A stretch of DNA of 64,000 nucleotides from CAVSUZ01 sp963795415 (GCA_963795415.1 CAWCHQ010000003.1:186001-250000); one strand, 5' to 3'; positions 44,797 through 53,915 are shown, numbered from the stretch's first letter. Notes: generated by a model not told the origin, from the letters alone. A program made the numbers and translations.

Positions 44797-45747
44797 ATGC
44801 CACGCGGCGACTTGTTTCCGGAAATCGGGCCATTCGAGACCGGCTATCTGCCGCTTTCCGGCGGCCACGTGATGTATTGGGAGCAGGTGGGGAGTTCGCG
44901 GGGACGGGCGGTGCTGTTTCTGCACGGGGGGCCGGGTGCGGGCGCAGGCGCGGTGCACCGGCGGTTCTTCGATCCAGACTTTTGGCGGGTGGTCATTTTC
45001 GACCAGCGCGGCGCCGGCCGGTCGCGCCCCCTGGGCAGCCTGGCACAGAACACGACGGCGGATCTGGTGGGCGATATAGAGCTGTTGCGGCGGCATCTTG
45101 GCATCGACCGGTGGATTTTGTTCGGCGGGTCCTGGGGCTCGACGCTGGCGCTCGCATACGCGCAGGCACATTCGGAACGAGTGGCCGGCTGTGTGCTTCG
45201 CGGGGTGTTCCTGGGCCGGGAGCAGGAAGTGGACTGGTTCCTGAATGGGGTGCGCATGATTTTTCCCGATGCGCATGCCAATTTTGCTGGTTTTCTGCCG
45301 GAGGAGGAGCGCGGGGACATTTTGGGAGCGTATCTGCGCCGCCTGACGCATCCCGATCCCGCGATCCACATGCAGGCGGCGCGGGCGTGGTCGGTATACG
45401 AGGGTTCGTGCAGTACATTGCTGCCAAGCCCGGATACGGTGAGTTCCTTCGCGCAGGATCGGACTGCGTTAGGACTGGCGCGGATCGAAGCGCATTATTT
45501 CGCCCACAGGCTGTTCCTGCCGCCCGGGGGATTGCTGGGGGGAATGCACCGGATCGGTCACATTCCGGCGGAGATCGTGCAGGGGCGCTACGACATGATC
45601 TGTCCGGCGGCAACGGCGTTTGAACTTGCGGCGGCGTGGCCCGCCGCGCGGTTGTCACTGGTACCGGATGCCGGACACTCCGCGCTGGAGCCAGGAATCA
45701 GGCGCGCTCTGGTGGCGGCGGTGGAGCGGTTCCGCCACGGCCGTTAG
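44797..45747 (+). CDS. pip: proline iminopeptidase
   Basis: A 316-residue alpha/beta hydrolase releasing N-terminal proline from peptides. The oxyanion motif VLFLHGGPGAGAG, the signature FDQRGAGRSRPLG, the nucleophile elbow FGGSWGSTLALAYAQ and the terminal His in VPDAGHSALEPG identify S33 prolyl aminopeptidase. An ATG at 44770 gives nine extra residues and is also possible. It stands alone, divergent from the DUF423 gene. Confidence 0.93.
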   Translation: MPRGDLFPEIGPFETGYLPLSGGHVMYWEQVGSSRGRAVLFLHGGPGAGAGAVHRRFFDPDFWRVVIFDQRGAGRSRPLGSLAQNTTADLVGDIELLRRHLGIDRWILFGGSWGSTLALAYAQAHSERVAGCVLRGVFLGREQEVDWFLNGVRMIFPDAHANFAGFLPEEERGDILGAYLRRLTHPDPAIHMQAARAWSVYEGSCSTLLPSPDTVSSFAQDRTALGLARIEAHYFAHRLFLPPGGLLGGMHRIGHIPAEIVQGRYDMICPAATAFELAAAWPAARLSLVPDAGHSALEPGIRRALVAAVERFRHGR

Positions 45748-45750
45748 ATG

Positions 45751-46164
45751 TCAGCCCGGGGGGCGGAAGCCCGGCGCCGGCGGAGGAGGGGCAACGAAAA
45801 AGGTGGGCGGCGGTTGGTAAAAGACCGGTGGAGGTGCGACAACAACGGGCGGAGGCGTGAAGAAAACCGGCGGCGGCACAACGCCCACAAAGACGCCGCC
45901 GCGCCAGCAACAGCCGTTCCATCCCCAACCACCGCTGTGCCAACCCCAACCGTTGCCGCCATGCCAGCTCCAACCGTTGCCGCCATGCCAGCCCCAGTTT
46001 CCACCGCCGTGCCAGCCCCCACCGCTGTTCCAGCCTCCGCCGCCGCCGTTCCAGCCTCCGCTGCCGCCGTGCCCCCCGGCGTTCGCCTGTCCGCACAGAG
46101 TGACGCAGGAAGAAATGAATGCTGCTGTAACCACCAGGAGAGCAGCGATTAAGCGAGATCGCAT
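45751..46164 (-). CDS. exported Gly/Trp/His-rich and Pro-rich repeat protein
   Basis: A 137-residue protein. The N-terminus RSRLIAALLVVTAAFISSCV is a signal peptide, possibly a lipoprotein type. Residues 30-85 repeat Gly-Trp-His units (GWHGGNGWSWHGGNGWGWHS). The C-terminal 50 residues are PPPV repeats (FTPPPVVVAPPPVFYQPPP). Such proteins are often cell-envelope components; the His/Trp spacing could bind metal. The frame ends four bases after the pip stop on the other strand. Confidence 0.65.
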   Translation of the reverse strand: MRSRLIAALLVVTAAFISSCVTLCGQANAGGHGGSGGWNGGGGGWNSGGGWHGGGNWGWHGGNGWSWHGGNGWGWHSGGWGWNGCCWRGGVFVGVVPPPVFFTPPPVVVAPPPVFYQPPPTFFVAPPPPAPGFRPPG

Positions 46165-46250
46165 GAGAGCGCCCCACGAACAAAGTTTAGACTGCATCTT
46201 AAATCACGGCGAAGGTATGGCGCCAGGGCAGAGTTGAAGGGAAGATTTCC

Positions 46251-47144
46251 ATGAAGGTGGGTGTGATCGGGTTGGGCGCCATGGGAATGGGCGCGGCGGT
46301 GAACCTGGTGCGGAAAGGGCACCTGGTGATGGGATGCGACGTGCGGGAGGTGGTACGGCGCGAATTTGTCGCCGCGGGCGGACGGGGGGTGGGGACGCCG
46401 GCGGCGCTGCCAGCTGACACCGAGGCCGTGCTGATCCTGGTCGTGAACGCGGCGCAGCAGGAAGACGTGCTGTTCGGGGAAGCGGGGTGCGCGGGGCGGC
46501 TTCCGCGCGGCGCCGTGGTGATCTGCTCTACCACGATTTCGCCGGACGCAGCGCGGCGGCTGGAAGTGCGGTTGAATGACGCGGGTTTGCTGATGTTGGA
46601 TGCTCCGGTTTCGGGCGGAAAGGCCGGGGCGGATGCCGGCACGATGACGGTCATGGCATCCGGGCCGGCGGCGGCGTTCGAGAAGGCGGGGCCCGTGCTG
46701 GAGGCGATATCCGGGAAGGTATGGCGGCTGGGAGACGCGGCGGGAGCCGGCAGCACCGTGAAGATGGTGAACCAGTTGCTTGCGGGTGTTCACATTGCGA
46801 CGGCGGCGGAGGCGCTTGCATTGGGGATTCGCGCCGGGGCGGATCCGGAGACGCTATACGATGTGATCTGCTCGTCGGCGGGCAGTTCATGGATGTGGCA
46901 GAACCGCGTGCCGCATGTTCTGACGGGCGATGACACGCCGTTATCCGCGGTGAATATTTTCGTCAAGGATCTGGGGATCGTGCTGGATCAGGCGCGGGCT
47001 TTTTCTTTTCCGGCGCCGCTGGCGGCGGCGGCACATCAGTTATTTCTCGGCGCATCAGCGATGGGCAACGGGACGAAGGATGATGCCTTCGTAATCCGTG
47101 TGTGGGAGGCACTGGCGGGAATTAAGTTGCCGGAGGCGAAGTAG
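46251..47144 (+). CDS. beta-hydroxyacid dehydrogenase (L-threonate dehydrogenase-like)
   Basis: A 297-residue NAD(P)-dependent enzyme. It starts with the Rossmann motif VGVIGLGAMGMGAA, has the substrate motif LDAPVSGGKAGADAGTMTVM and the catalytic Lys in GSTVKMVNQLLAGVH. Within the 3-hydroxyisobutyrate dehydrogenase superfamily the phrase WMWQNRVPHVLTGDDTPLSA is closest to LtnD-type enzymes of four-carbon acid sugar catabolism. The usual partners (OtnK kinase, aldolase) are not adjacent, so the exact substrate is uncertain. Confidence 0.85.
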   Translation: MKVGVIGLGAMGMGAAVNLVRKGHLVMGCDVREVVRREFVAAGGRGVGTPAALPADTEAVLILVVNAAQQEDVLFGEAGCAGRLPRGAVVICSTTISPDAARRLEVRLNDAGLLMLDAPVSGGKAGADAGTMTVMASGPAAAFEKAGPVLEAISGKVWRLGDAAGAGSTVKMVNQLLAGVHIATAAEALALGIRAGADPETLYDVICSSAGSSWMWQNRVPHVLTGDDTPLSAVNIFVKDLGIVLDQARAFSFPAPLAAAAHQLFLGASAMGNGTKDDAFVIRVWEALAGIKLPEAK

Positions 47145-47206
47145 AAGAATTCATCACAAGCTACAGTGGTTAAGATAGAAATTACTGAAAGATAGTGCAG
47201 CCCAGA

Positions 47207-48098
47207 CTAAACCGTGCTGCATCGGCGGATCTCGACGCCGGCCCAGCGCTCCATGAAGCGGGCGATGACGGTCACGTCGTCGGCGCCGGCACCTTGGGTG
47301 GCGGCAAAGCGCCAGACCCGTGCCGCCTGTTCCAAAGTCCACATTGGCACATCAAGCGCCGCTGCCTCGGTAAGACCTAGTCCCACGTCCTTGTCCAGCA
47401 CCGAGAGCGCCGCACCAAAGGCAAACCGGCCGCTGAGCACCTCTTCCAGAACCCGCTCCGTCGCGACGCTCCGCCCAGTGCCGGCGTTGACCATGGCCAG
47501 CATCGCATCCGGATCGAGTCCAGCCTTGGCGCCCATTGCAAAACCTTCACAAGCGGCTGCGAGGTTCGCAGCGAAGAGCAGGTTGTTCACGAGTTTCATC
47601 ACCTGCGCCTGACCCGGGCGCATGCCGAACACGAAGATCTCGCGCCCGATACGGCGCTGCCAGGGACCGAGCGCCGCGACGGCCTCGGGTGCGCCTGCCG
47701 CGAGCATCGCCAGCGAGCCGGCGCGTGCAGCGGCAGGGCCTCCGCTGATCGGGGCATCAACGCAGGCAACACCGCGCGCCTCCAGCAGCGTTGCGATGCG
47801 TTCGACGGCCTGGCGACCGATGGTGGACATCTCGGCATAGATCCGCAGCGATGCACCATTCGCGATTTCGGCGGCTACGGCCTCGCTCACCTGCGCGCTC
47901 GGCAGGCAGGCAAAAACAATCTCGGCCTTGTGTGCCACTTCCGCGGCTGTGGCACAGGAGACTGCGCCCTGTTCCGCCAAGGGCGCCATCGCCTCGCGCC
48001 GCGGGTCGAAGACATGCAGGCGCACGTCCGGCGCCAGCAACCGCTCGGCCATGGGCGCGCCCATTTGGCCGAGTCCGAGGAATCCTGATCGAGGTCAC
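47207..48098 (-). pseudogene. beta-hydroxyacid dehydrogenase (HIBADH family), frameshift at the N-terminus
   Basis: A second enzyme of the 3-hydroxyisobutyrate dehydrogenase superfamily, convergent with the first. DAPISGGPAAARAGSLAML and the catalytic Lys in QVMKLVNNLLFAANLAA are present. The Rossmann start is split: GTG at 48098 reads VTSI, then one extra base (T at 48086 on the + strand) puts GFLGLGQMGAPMAERLL in another frame. An internal ATG at 48064 would lose the nucleotide-binding glycines. Intact C-terminal sequence suggests a recent lesion or an assembly error. Confidence 0.82.
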
Positions 48099-48122
48099 GG
48101 CTGGCACCTGGGTTCTCCTGTT

Positions 48123-48533
48123 TTACGCGTTCATGTCCTGATGGACCTCGATGACGTTGCCTTCGGGGTCGTAGAAGAAGATCTGGTACCAGCCGTTCAT
48201 CGACCACGTGCCGTAGTCGGAATAGGGCACGCCCTTCTGCTGCAGGTGCTTCTTGAAGGCTTCGATGTCATCGGTGCGGAAGGCGATGTGGCCTCGCTCG
48301 AGCGGATTGACGGCGTGGTTGGTCCGGAAGCCTACGCCAAGATCCTTCGTAGCCAGGTGGAACTGGGTCTCGCCGTCCGTTACGAAGACGACGGGAGCGT
48401 CGTATCCCTGCGCCGTGACACGGGCGCCGGCGAGGGAGGGCTCGGGCTCCAAGCCGAGGACGGAGCGATAGAAGCCGTCCATCGCCGGGATGTCCTTCGA
48501 ACACAGATTTACATGGTGGAGTTTGATTCGCAT
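48123..48533 (-). CDS. VOC family protein
   Basis: A 136-residue glyoxalase-fold protein. LHHVNLCSKDIPAMDGFYRS opens module one and HIAFRTDDIEAFKKHLQQKG module two; the end strand IFFYDPEGNVIEVHQDM has the typical metal-binding Glu. It is upstream of, and probably co-transcribed with, the frameshifted hydroxyacid dehydrogenase (24 bases apart). The substrate is unknown. Confidence 0.88.
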   Translation of the reverse strand: MRIKLHHVNLCSKDIPAMDGFYRSVLGLEPEPSLAGARVTAQGYDAPVVFVTDGETQFHLATKDLGVGFRTNHAVNPLERGHIAFRTDDIEAFKKHLQQKGVPYSDYGTWSMNGWYQIFFYDPEGNVIEVHQDMNA

Positions 48534-48669
48534 GCGCTTCTCCGCTGCAAGGTTGAGGTCCGTTGCTTGTGGAGGAACAGATACATGATGTCCACGGCCG
48601 AGAAATCCTGCGCGAGATTGTTTCGGCCGCCAGGCGGCCTCGAAATGACAGCGCAGGGCAAGCCCGAGG

Positions 48670-49410
48670 CAACTGGTGGATGCGCTGAATGGTGTTTTCG
48701 GAAAGCATCCCGGCGCACGAGCGGTTCATGCCAAGGGCATCGTTCTGGAGGGCAGTTTTACGGCCAGCAGCGAGGCCTCCTCCGTCAGCAAGGCTCCCTA
48801 TTTCCGGAATCAGACGGTGCCGGTCATCGTGCGGTTCTCAAACTTTGCGGGGATCCCTGATCTGCCGGACAACCATGCGCTTGCCAGCCCGCGGGGCATG
48901 GCGATCAAGTTTTAGCTGCCCGATGGATCGACAACGGATATCGTCGCGCATTCGTCCAACGGATTCCCTCCCCGACGACCGACGATTTCCGCGAGCTGCT
49001 CCTGGTGGTGGCCAGCAGCGGGCCCAACGCCGCCAAGCCGACCCCCCTGGATAGCTATCAGGCCAGCCACCCGGTCGCGCGTGCATTTCTGACCGCGCCG
49101 AAGCCCAAGCCAATAAGCTCCGCAACTCTGCCGTTCTATGGAGTGAATGCTTTCAAGTTCACCAATGCTGGCAACTCGGTTGTTTACGGGGGCTACGAAA
49201 TCGTGCCTGTTGCGGGCAGTCATTTCCTGAGCGACGACGAGGCTGCCAAGACCGCGCCCAATTACCTCGGCGACAAGATTCGCGAGCGGGTCGGGAGAGC
49301 TCCGGCTGATGCTTCAGATTGCGGGCGAGGGCGACAAAGTTGCTGATCCGTCGGTCGCCCGGCCCGGCGTCCGCTTTCGCCCCGAGGCAGCAACCCCAGC
49401 TTCGCCGTAG
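48670..49410 (+). pseudogene. catalase-family peroxidase (SrpA-type) pseudogene
   Basis: A haem catalase-like protein broken at several points and lacking its N-terminus. It begins in QLVDALNGVFGKHPGARAVH and reads AKGIVLEGSFTAS and VPVIVRFSNFAGIPDLPDN. A TAG at 48913 interrupts MAIKF-LPDGSTTDIV. One base is then missing before TTDDFRELLLVVASSG near 48965, and another shift occurs near 49300 before LMLQIAGEGDKVADPS. The substrate-side Asn and PYF segments are visible, but three lesions make it inactive. It adjoins the IS110 element. Confidence 0.8.
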
Positions 49411-49534
49411 CTTTCGGTTGTCATCGCCAGGAGCATGAGTGACAAAGGACGCCGAGAATAAACCCCGCCGTCCCTCGCGGGAGCGAGGCAAGAGCAGGAT
49501 TCACGCGTTCCGACGTTTCCGCCCAGAATGGGGT

Positions 49535-49565
49535 GTCGCCGGCGAGTTCGCAGCTCGCCGGCGAC
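49535..49565. repeat. strong hairpin upstream of the IS110 transposase
   Basis: Perfect 12-bp arms gtcgccggcgag and ctcgccggcgac around ttcgcag. It lies 133 bases before the transposase start in the non-coding flank that may belong to the IS110 element. A second hairpin (ccgggc/gcccgg) is at 49656-49672, 26 bases before the start. Confidence 0.55.
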
Positions 49566-49697
49566 GGGAGGGGATGGGTCGTGAAACTGCCGGCCGTGAT
49601 GGGCCGCGTTAGAGTTTGACCACCCCTCTCTTTTCCTTGCGGCCTGAACGGATACCCGGGCTCACGGCCCGGATGACAAGCAAAGGACAGGGAAAAG

Positions 49698-50633
49698 ATG
49701 ACCGCCACTTTAGCGCAAACCGCTGGCGTTGACATCTCCAAAGCCTCGCTCGACGTCTCTCTCCATCCCAGTGGCCTGGCACGTCAGTTCGCCAACCACC
49801 CAGGCGGCCTCGCGGCCTTGTCGGCGTGGCTCAAAAAAGCCAGCGTGGACCGTGTCGCGTTTGAACCGACCGGGGCCTATCATCACGCCTTCGAGCGGCG
49901 TCTCAGCCAAGCCGGTCTGAAGCTGGTGAAGCTAAGCCCGCTGCAGGCACCCGAGGCCATCGGCCGGCGTGCCAAAACCGATCGCGTCGATGCCGCCATG
50001 CTCGCCCGCTTCGGCGCGCTCTGCCAGTTGCCGGACCGTCCGATGGTCAGTGAAACGATCGCCACCATGAAGGAACTGCTGGTCGCGCGACGCGCCCTGG
50101 TGAAGGATCAGGTGGCGGCATTGAACCGCGATCAGGTGCTGCGTTCGTCCTTGCTCAAGCGCCTGGCTGCCCAACGGCTGCGCCAGATCGCGCGCCAGAT
50201 TGCCGCGATCGATGCTCGCTTGCGCGAGCTGTGCAAAGCCGATGCCGCACTGAAAGCCCGCCTCGCCATCCTTGTCAGCATCCCCGGGATCGGCGAGTTG
50301 ACGGCGCTGACCATGCTTATCGAAATGCCGGAACCCGGCAGCCTGGAAAACAACTGCGCCGCCAGCCTGGCCGGTCTGGCGCCGGTCGCCCGCGACTCAG
50401 GCCAGCACAGCGGCAAGCGCTTCATCCGCGGCGGCCGCGCTCCGCTGCGCCAGGCGCTCTATATGCCGGCCCTGGTCGCCACCCGCTTCAACGCGGACAT
50501 GAAGCGGAAATACCAGGCCCTCATCGCCGGCGGCAAACCGCCCAAGGTTGCGATCATTGCCATCATGCGCAAGCTCGTCATTCTGGCGAACGCCTTGCTG
50601 CGCGAGGGGCGGGCCTGGATGGCGGTTGCGTGA
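49698..50633 (+). CDS. IS110-family transposase (DEDD recombinase)
   Basis: A 311-residue transposase. The RuvC-like DEDD acids are in GVDISKASLDV, FEPTGAYHHAFE and KTDRVDAAMLARF. The C-terminal Tnp_20 domain has SIPGIGELTALTMLIE, SLAGLAPVARDSGQHSGKRF with the likely catalytic Ser, and RGGRAPLRQALYM. IS110 elements insert through a bridge RNA encoded in a non-coding flank; the 290-base region upstream and the 265-base region downstream are candidates. Element ends could not be located, as this family has no or short terminal repeats. The frame is intact. Confidence 0.94.
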   Translation: MTATLAQTAGVDISKASLDVSLHPSGLARQFANHPGGLAALSAWLKKASVDRVAFEPTGAYHHAFERRLSQAGLKLVKLSPLQAPEAIGRRAKTDRVDAAMLARFGALCQLPDRPMVSETIATMKELLVARRALVKDQVAALNRDQVLRSSLLKRLAAQRLRQIARQIAAIDARLRELCKADAALKARLAILVSIPGIGELTALTMLIEMPEPGSLENNCAASLAGLAPVARDSGQHSGKRFIRGGRAPLRQALYMPALVATRFNADMKRKYQALIAGGKPPKVAIIAIMRKLVILANALLREGRAWMAVA

Positions 50634-50900
50634 GGCGTGCGATGGCCGTCTGCGCGGGTGAAATCGTTATCTGTGCTTTGGTTGATGTGGGGCGGGTGGG
50701 GTTGTGGGCAACGTGCTTGGGTTGTCCACAAATCCACCGGCCGGATCGGTCGCCTAACCTCGCTTGACTAAGACGGATACTCTTCCTTCCCGCCGCTTTG
50801 CCGAACGGAATCGAGCCCGCGGATCCGATGATCAGTGCGCGATCCGCTGCCTACGCCGTGTCGTTCACATGCCGGCAGCAGTGAAGGAAAGCCGGCGGGT
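50634..50900. other. non-coding 3' flank of IS110, with hairpin
   Basis: No gene was seen. A hairpin at 50695-50736 (core ttgtgggcaac and gttgtccacaa) closely resembles the one in the IS3 element. The downstream part is ordinary intergenic sequence before the rdgB stop. Either a terminator for the transposase or part of the IS110 right end. Confidence 0.5.
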
Positions 50901-51515
50901 CTACGCGGATTGGGGGCTCTCCAGGCAAGCCGATTGCAACTGAGCGAACGCCCGTGCGCGGTGGCTGACAGGATGCTTCTGTTCGGGGAGCATTTCGCCG
51001 AAAGTCAGGTCTGAGCCGGCCGGCTGAAAGATCGGATCATAGCCGAAACCGCGGTCGCCGCGCGGCGGCCAGACCGCGGTGCCGTCAACGCGGCCGATGA
51101 ATGTTGCGGTATGGAGATCGGGCCAGCTGAGGCAGAGCGCGGCCACGAACGAGGCCCGGCGGTCGGTTGCGTCGCCGAGCATCGCGTTCACCCGTTCCAT
51201 TGCAGGGCCAAAATTCTTGTCAGGCCCGGCCCAGCGTGCCGACAACACGCCCGGCGCGCCGGCCAGGGCGGCAACACAGAAGCCGGAATCGTCCGCCAGG
51301 GCGGGAAGCCCGCTTCCCTGGGCCGCTGTAAGCGCCTTGATGCGTGCGTTGCCGGCGAAGTCGGGTGCGTTTTCCTCAGGTTCCGGCAAACCTATTGTTG
51401 CGGCGGACACGACCTCCAGCCCGAATGGCCGCACCAATGCTTCGATTTCCCGCAGCTTTCCCGGATTGTGGCTGGCGAGGACGAGACGCGAGCCGGCTGG
51501 CAGCTTCCGTGCCAT
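50901..51515 (-). CDS. rdgB: XTP/dITP pyrophosphatase
   Basis: A 204-residue house-cleaning enzyme hydrolysing non-canonical purine triphosphates. It has LVLASHNPGKLREIEAL, NAPDFAGNARIKA, the catalytic ALADDSGFCVAAL and GFGYDPIFQPAG, and the C-terminal VSHRARAF. Its ATG directly follows the rph stop, giving the common rph-rdgB pair. Confidence 0.96.
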   Translation of the reverse strand: MARKLPAGSRLVLASHNPGKLREIEALVRPFGLEVVSAATIGLPEPEENAPDFAGNARIKALTAAQGSGLPALADDSGFCVAALAGAPGVLSARWAGPDKNFGPAMERVNAMLGDATDRRASFVAALCLSWPDLHTATFIGRVDGTAVWPPRGDRGFGYDPIFQPAGSDLTFGEMLPEQKHPVSHRARAFAQLQSACLESPQSA

Positions 51516-52241
51516 TCAGGCGGCGTCCAGCGCGGTCCGTTGCGCGTCGAACAACTGCGCTACGCCCTGGCGCGCCAGCGCCATCAAATCGGTGAGTTGC
51601 GCGTCGGTGAAGGGCGCCCGTTCCGCCGTCGCCTGTACTTCCACGATTCCACCGCCATTGGTCAACACGAAATTGGCGTCCGCCTCGGCCGTGGAATCCT
51701 CGGCGTAGTCCAGATCAAGCACGGCCTCGCCAGCGGCAATGCCGCAGGAGACGGCGGCCACCTGACCGGTCAGCGGATCGGCGCCGATGACGTTGGCGGC
51801 GCGCAGCTTGCGAAAGGCGAGCGCGAGGGCGGCCCAGGCTCCGGTGATTGCGGCGCAGCGGGTGCCGCCATCGGCATTGAGCACGTCGCAATCGAGCGTG
51901 ATGGTCATCTCGCCCATCGCCGCTCGGTTGACGACGGCGCGGAGGCTGCGGCCGATCAGACGCTGGATCTCCTGGGTGCGGCCCGACTGCTTGCCTCGTG
52001 CTGCCTCGCGCTCGCCGCGCGTATGGGTGGCGCGGGGGAGCATGCCATATTCGGCGGTGACCCAGCCCTGGCCGGAGTTGCGCAGGAAGGGTGGCACGCG
52101 GGGCTCGGCGCTGGCGGCACAGAGCACTTCGGTCTGGCCCATGCGAATGAGGCAGGAACCCTCCGCGTGGCGGGCGTAACCGGTGATAATGGAGACGGGG
52201 CGGAGGGCGCCGGGGGCGCGGCCGGAAGGACGTGTAATCAT
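51516..52241 (-). CDS. rph: ribonuclease PH
   Basis: A 241-residue phosphorolytic 3'-5' exoribonuclease trimming tRNA 3' ends. Landmarks are TGYARHAEGSCLIRMGQTEV, WVTAEYGMLPRATHTRGERE, GRTQEIQRLIGRSLRAVV, DCDVLNADGGTRCAAITGA and the late VEVQATAERAPF. It heads a two-gene unit with rdgB and is close to divergent GNAT and hrcA genes. Confidence 0.97.
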   Translation of the reverse strand: MITRPSGRAPGALRPVSIITGYARHAEGSCLIRMGQTEVLCAASAEPRVPPFLRNSGQGWVTAEYGMLPRATHTRGEREAARGKQSGRTQEIQRLIGRSLRAVVNRAAMGEMTITLDCDVLNADGGTRCAAITGAWAALALAFRKLRAANVIGADPLTGQVAAVSCGIAAGEAVLDLDYAEDSTAEADANFVLTNGGGIVEVQATAERAPFTDAQLTDLMALARQGVAQLFDAQRTALDAA

Positions 52242-52317
52242 GGCTCAGAGATGTCACGCTGGGGCGCTTTGACCAAGTCCGGGTATTGAGGGCGGGGAAT
52301 TGGACCAGGCGCAAACG

Positions 52318-52773
52318 ATGCTGAGACTTGCGTCGTTGACCGATCTCAAAGCGGTAGAGCGGCTGAGCATGGAAGCCTATGCCGGCTACACGGAGCTCCT
52401 TGGCGCGCTGCCGAGACCGGCGACCGAGGACTATGCCCCGAGGATTGTCGCCGGGTTGGTGTGGCTGCTGGAAGACGCGGGCGGGCTCAGGGGCGTGCTG
52501 GTTCTGGAGCGGCATCCGAGCCACGCGATGATCTATAGCGTGGCGGTTGCTCCGTCCTGGCAGGGCTGCGGACTGGGCTCAAAACTATTGCGCTTTGCCG
52601 AAGCGAAGGCGCGGGAATGGGGCGTTGCGGAGCTGCGGCTGTACACGAATGCCCGGATGGAGCGGAATGTCGCGATCTATAGGGCCGCGGGGTACCGGGA
52701 GGTGGCGCGGCGTCCGCATCCGCGCCGGCCGGGGTTTATCCTTGTCGATATGGCTAAATCGGTGGCACGGTAA
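52318..52773 (+). CDS. GNAT family N-acetyltransferase
   Basis: A protein of about 151 residues using acetyl-CoA. The CoA-binding motif A reads YSVAVAPSWQGCGLGSKLLR and motif B AELRLYTNARMERNVAIYRA, followed by AAGYREVAR. ATG 52318 (MLRLASLTDLKAVERLS) is the likelier start; a TTG at 52300 adds six residues. It is 54 bases before hrcA on the same strand. Substrate unknown. Confidence 0.88.
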   Translation: MLRLASLTDLKAVERLSMEAYAGYTELLGALPRPATEDYAPRIVAGLVWLLEDAGGLRGVLVLERHPSHAMIYSVAVAPSWQGCGLGSKLLRFAEAKAREWGVAELRLYTNARMERNVAIYRAAGYREVARRPHPRRPGFILVDMAKSVAR

Positions 52774-52826
52774 GCGGAGATGGTGGAATTGGGAGAGCGC
52801 CAATATCAGGATAGTTCCGAAAGCAG

Positions 52827-53915
52827 ATGAACAATCCGCTCAATCCCGTAGGGCGCGTATTTACCAGACCGATGGGTGGCTTGCCCCCCGGGCTGGATTC
52901 CCGCTCGGCCGCAGTGCTGAGAGAGATCGTTGAAGCGTATGTGGAAACCGGAGAGCCGGTAGGCAGCCGGACGCTTTCCCGCCGGCTGCCGATAAACCTG
53001 TCTCCTGCGACAATTCGCAACGTGATGGCCGACATGACGGACGCGGGCCTACTGTTCGCGCCGCATACGTCCGCGGGCCGGCTGCCCACCGATCGCGGTC
53101 TGCGGCTGTTTGTGGACGGGCTGCTGCATTTCGGCGAACTGACCGAGGAAGAACAGGAGTCCATCTCCGCTGCGCTGGCGGCGTCCGGAAGGAGCCTGGA
53201 GGACACGCTGGCGGATGCCAGCTCGCTTCTGGCGGGGCTTTCGTCGGCCGCGGGGCTGGTGCTCGCGCCCAAGGGTGAGGGCGCATTGAAGCATATCGAG
53301 TTTGTTTCCCTGGGCTCGGGACGCGCGCTGGTCGTGCTGGTCAATGCTGATGGCCATGTCGAGAACCGGATCATCGATACCCCGCCGGGCCTTCCGCCGA
53401 GTGCGCTGCAGCAGGCCGGCAACTATCTGAATGCGCGCATCGCTGGCAGGCCGCTGGCGGATCTTCGCCGTATTGTTGCTGACGAAATGGCGGCGAACCG
53501 CACCGAGCTGGATGAGCTTTCGGCACAGATCGTGGAAACCGGGCTCGCGACGTGGACATCCGAGGGGCGGGGCGGCAGCCTGATCATTCGCGGCCAGGCG
53601 CGGCTGCTTTCGGACGTGACGCAGATCGAGCGGCTGACCACGATCCAGATGCTGTTCGAGCGGCTGGAGGCGCAGGAGACGATGCTCCGTCTGCTCGAGC
53701 TGGCGGAGAATTCGCAGGGCGTGCGGATTTTCATCGGGGCCGAGAGCGGATTGTTTGATGCGTCAGGTGTCTCGATGGTGGTGGCGCCGGCGCGGAACGA
53801 GCGGGGCCGGATTGTCGGGGCGCTGGGGGTTATCGGTCCGTCGCGGATCAATTACGGACGGATCATCCCGGTGGTGGACTACACCGCGCGGGTGATCGGG
53901 CGGCTGTTGGGCTGA
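52827..53915 (+). CDS. hrcA: heat-inducible transcription repressor HrcA
   Basis: A 362-residue winged-helix repressor of chaperone genes that binds CIRCE operators. The DNA-binding start has SAAVLREIVEAYVETGEPVG and the helix LPINLSPATIRNVMADMTDA, then GLLFAPHTSAGRLPTDRGLR. The C-terminus has the typical GPSRINYGRIIPVVDYTARV. It is followed by grpE. I see no CIRCE inverted repeat (ttagcactc with gagtgctaa) near hrcA, grpE or dnaK, so its targets are probably groESL elsewhere. Confidence 0.96.
   Translation: MNNPLNPVGRVFTRPMGGLPPGLDSRSAAVLREIVEAYVETGEPVGSRTLSRRLPINLSPATIRNVMADMTDAGLLFAPHTSAGRLPTDRGLRLFVDGLLHFGELTEEEQESISAALAASGRSLEDTLADASSLLAGLSSAAGLVLAPKGEGALKHIEFVSLGSGRALVVLVNADGHVENRIIDTPPGLPPSALQQAGNYLNARIAGRPLADLRRIVADEMAANRTELDELSAQIVETGLATWTSEGRGGSLIIRGQARLLSDVTQIERLTTIQMLFERLEAQETMLRLLELAENSQGVRIFIGAESGLFDASGVSMVVAPARNERGRIVGALGVIGPSRINYGRIIPVVDYTARVIGRLLG

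Noticed and set aside
44377..45369. A 330-codon reading of the DUF423 gene
   Set aside because: Residues before GTG 44742 are antisense to the proline iminopeptidase and lack membrane character.
45857..46237. A Pro/Gln-rich frame on the + strand over the Gly/Trp protein gene
   Set aside because: It is the complement of a repeat; the minus-strand reading has a signal peptide and start, the + reading does not.
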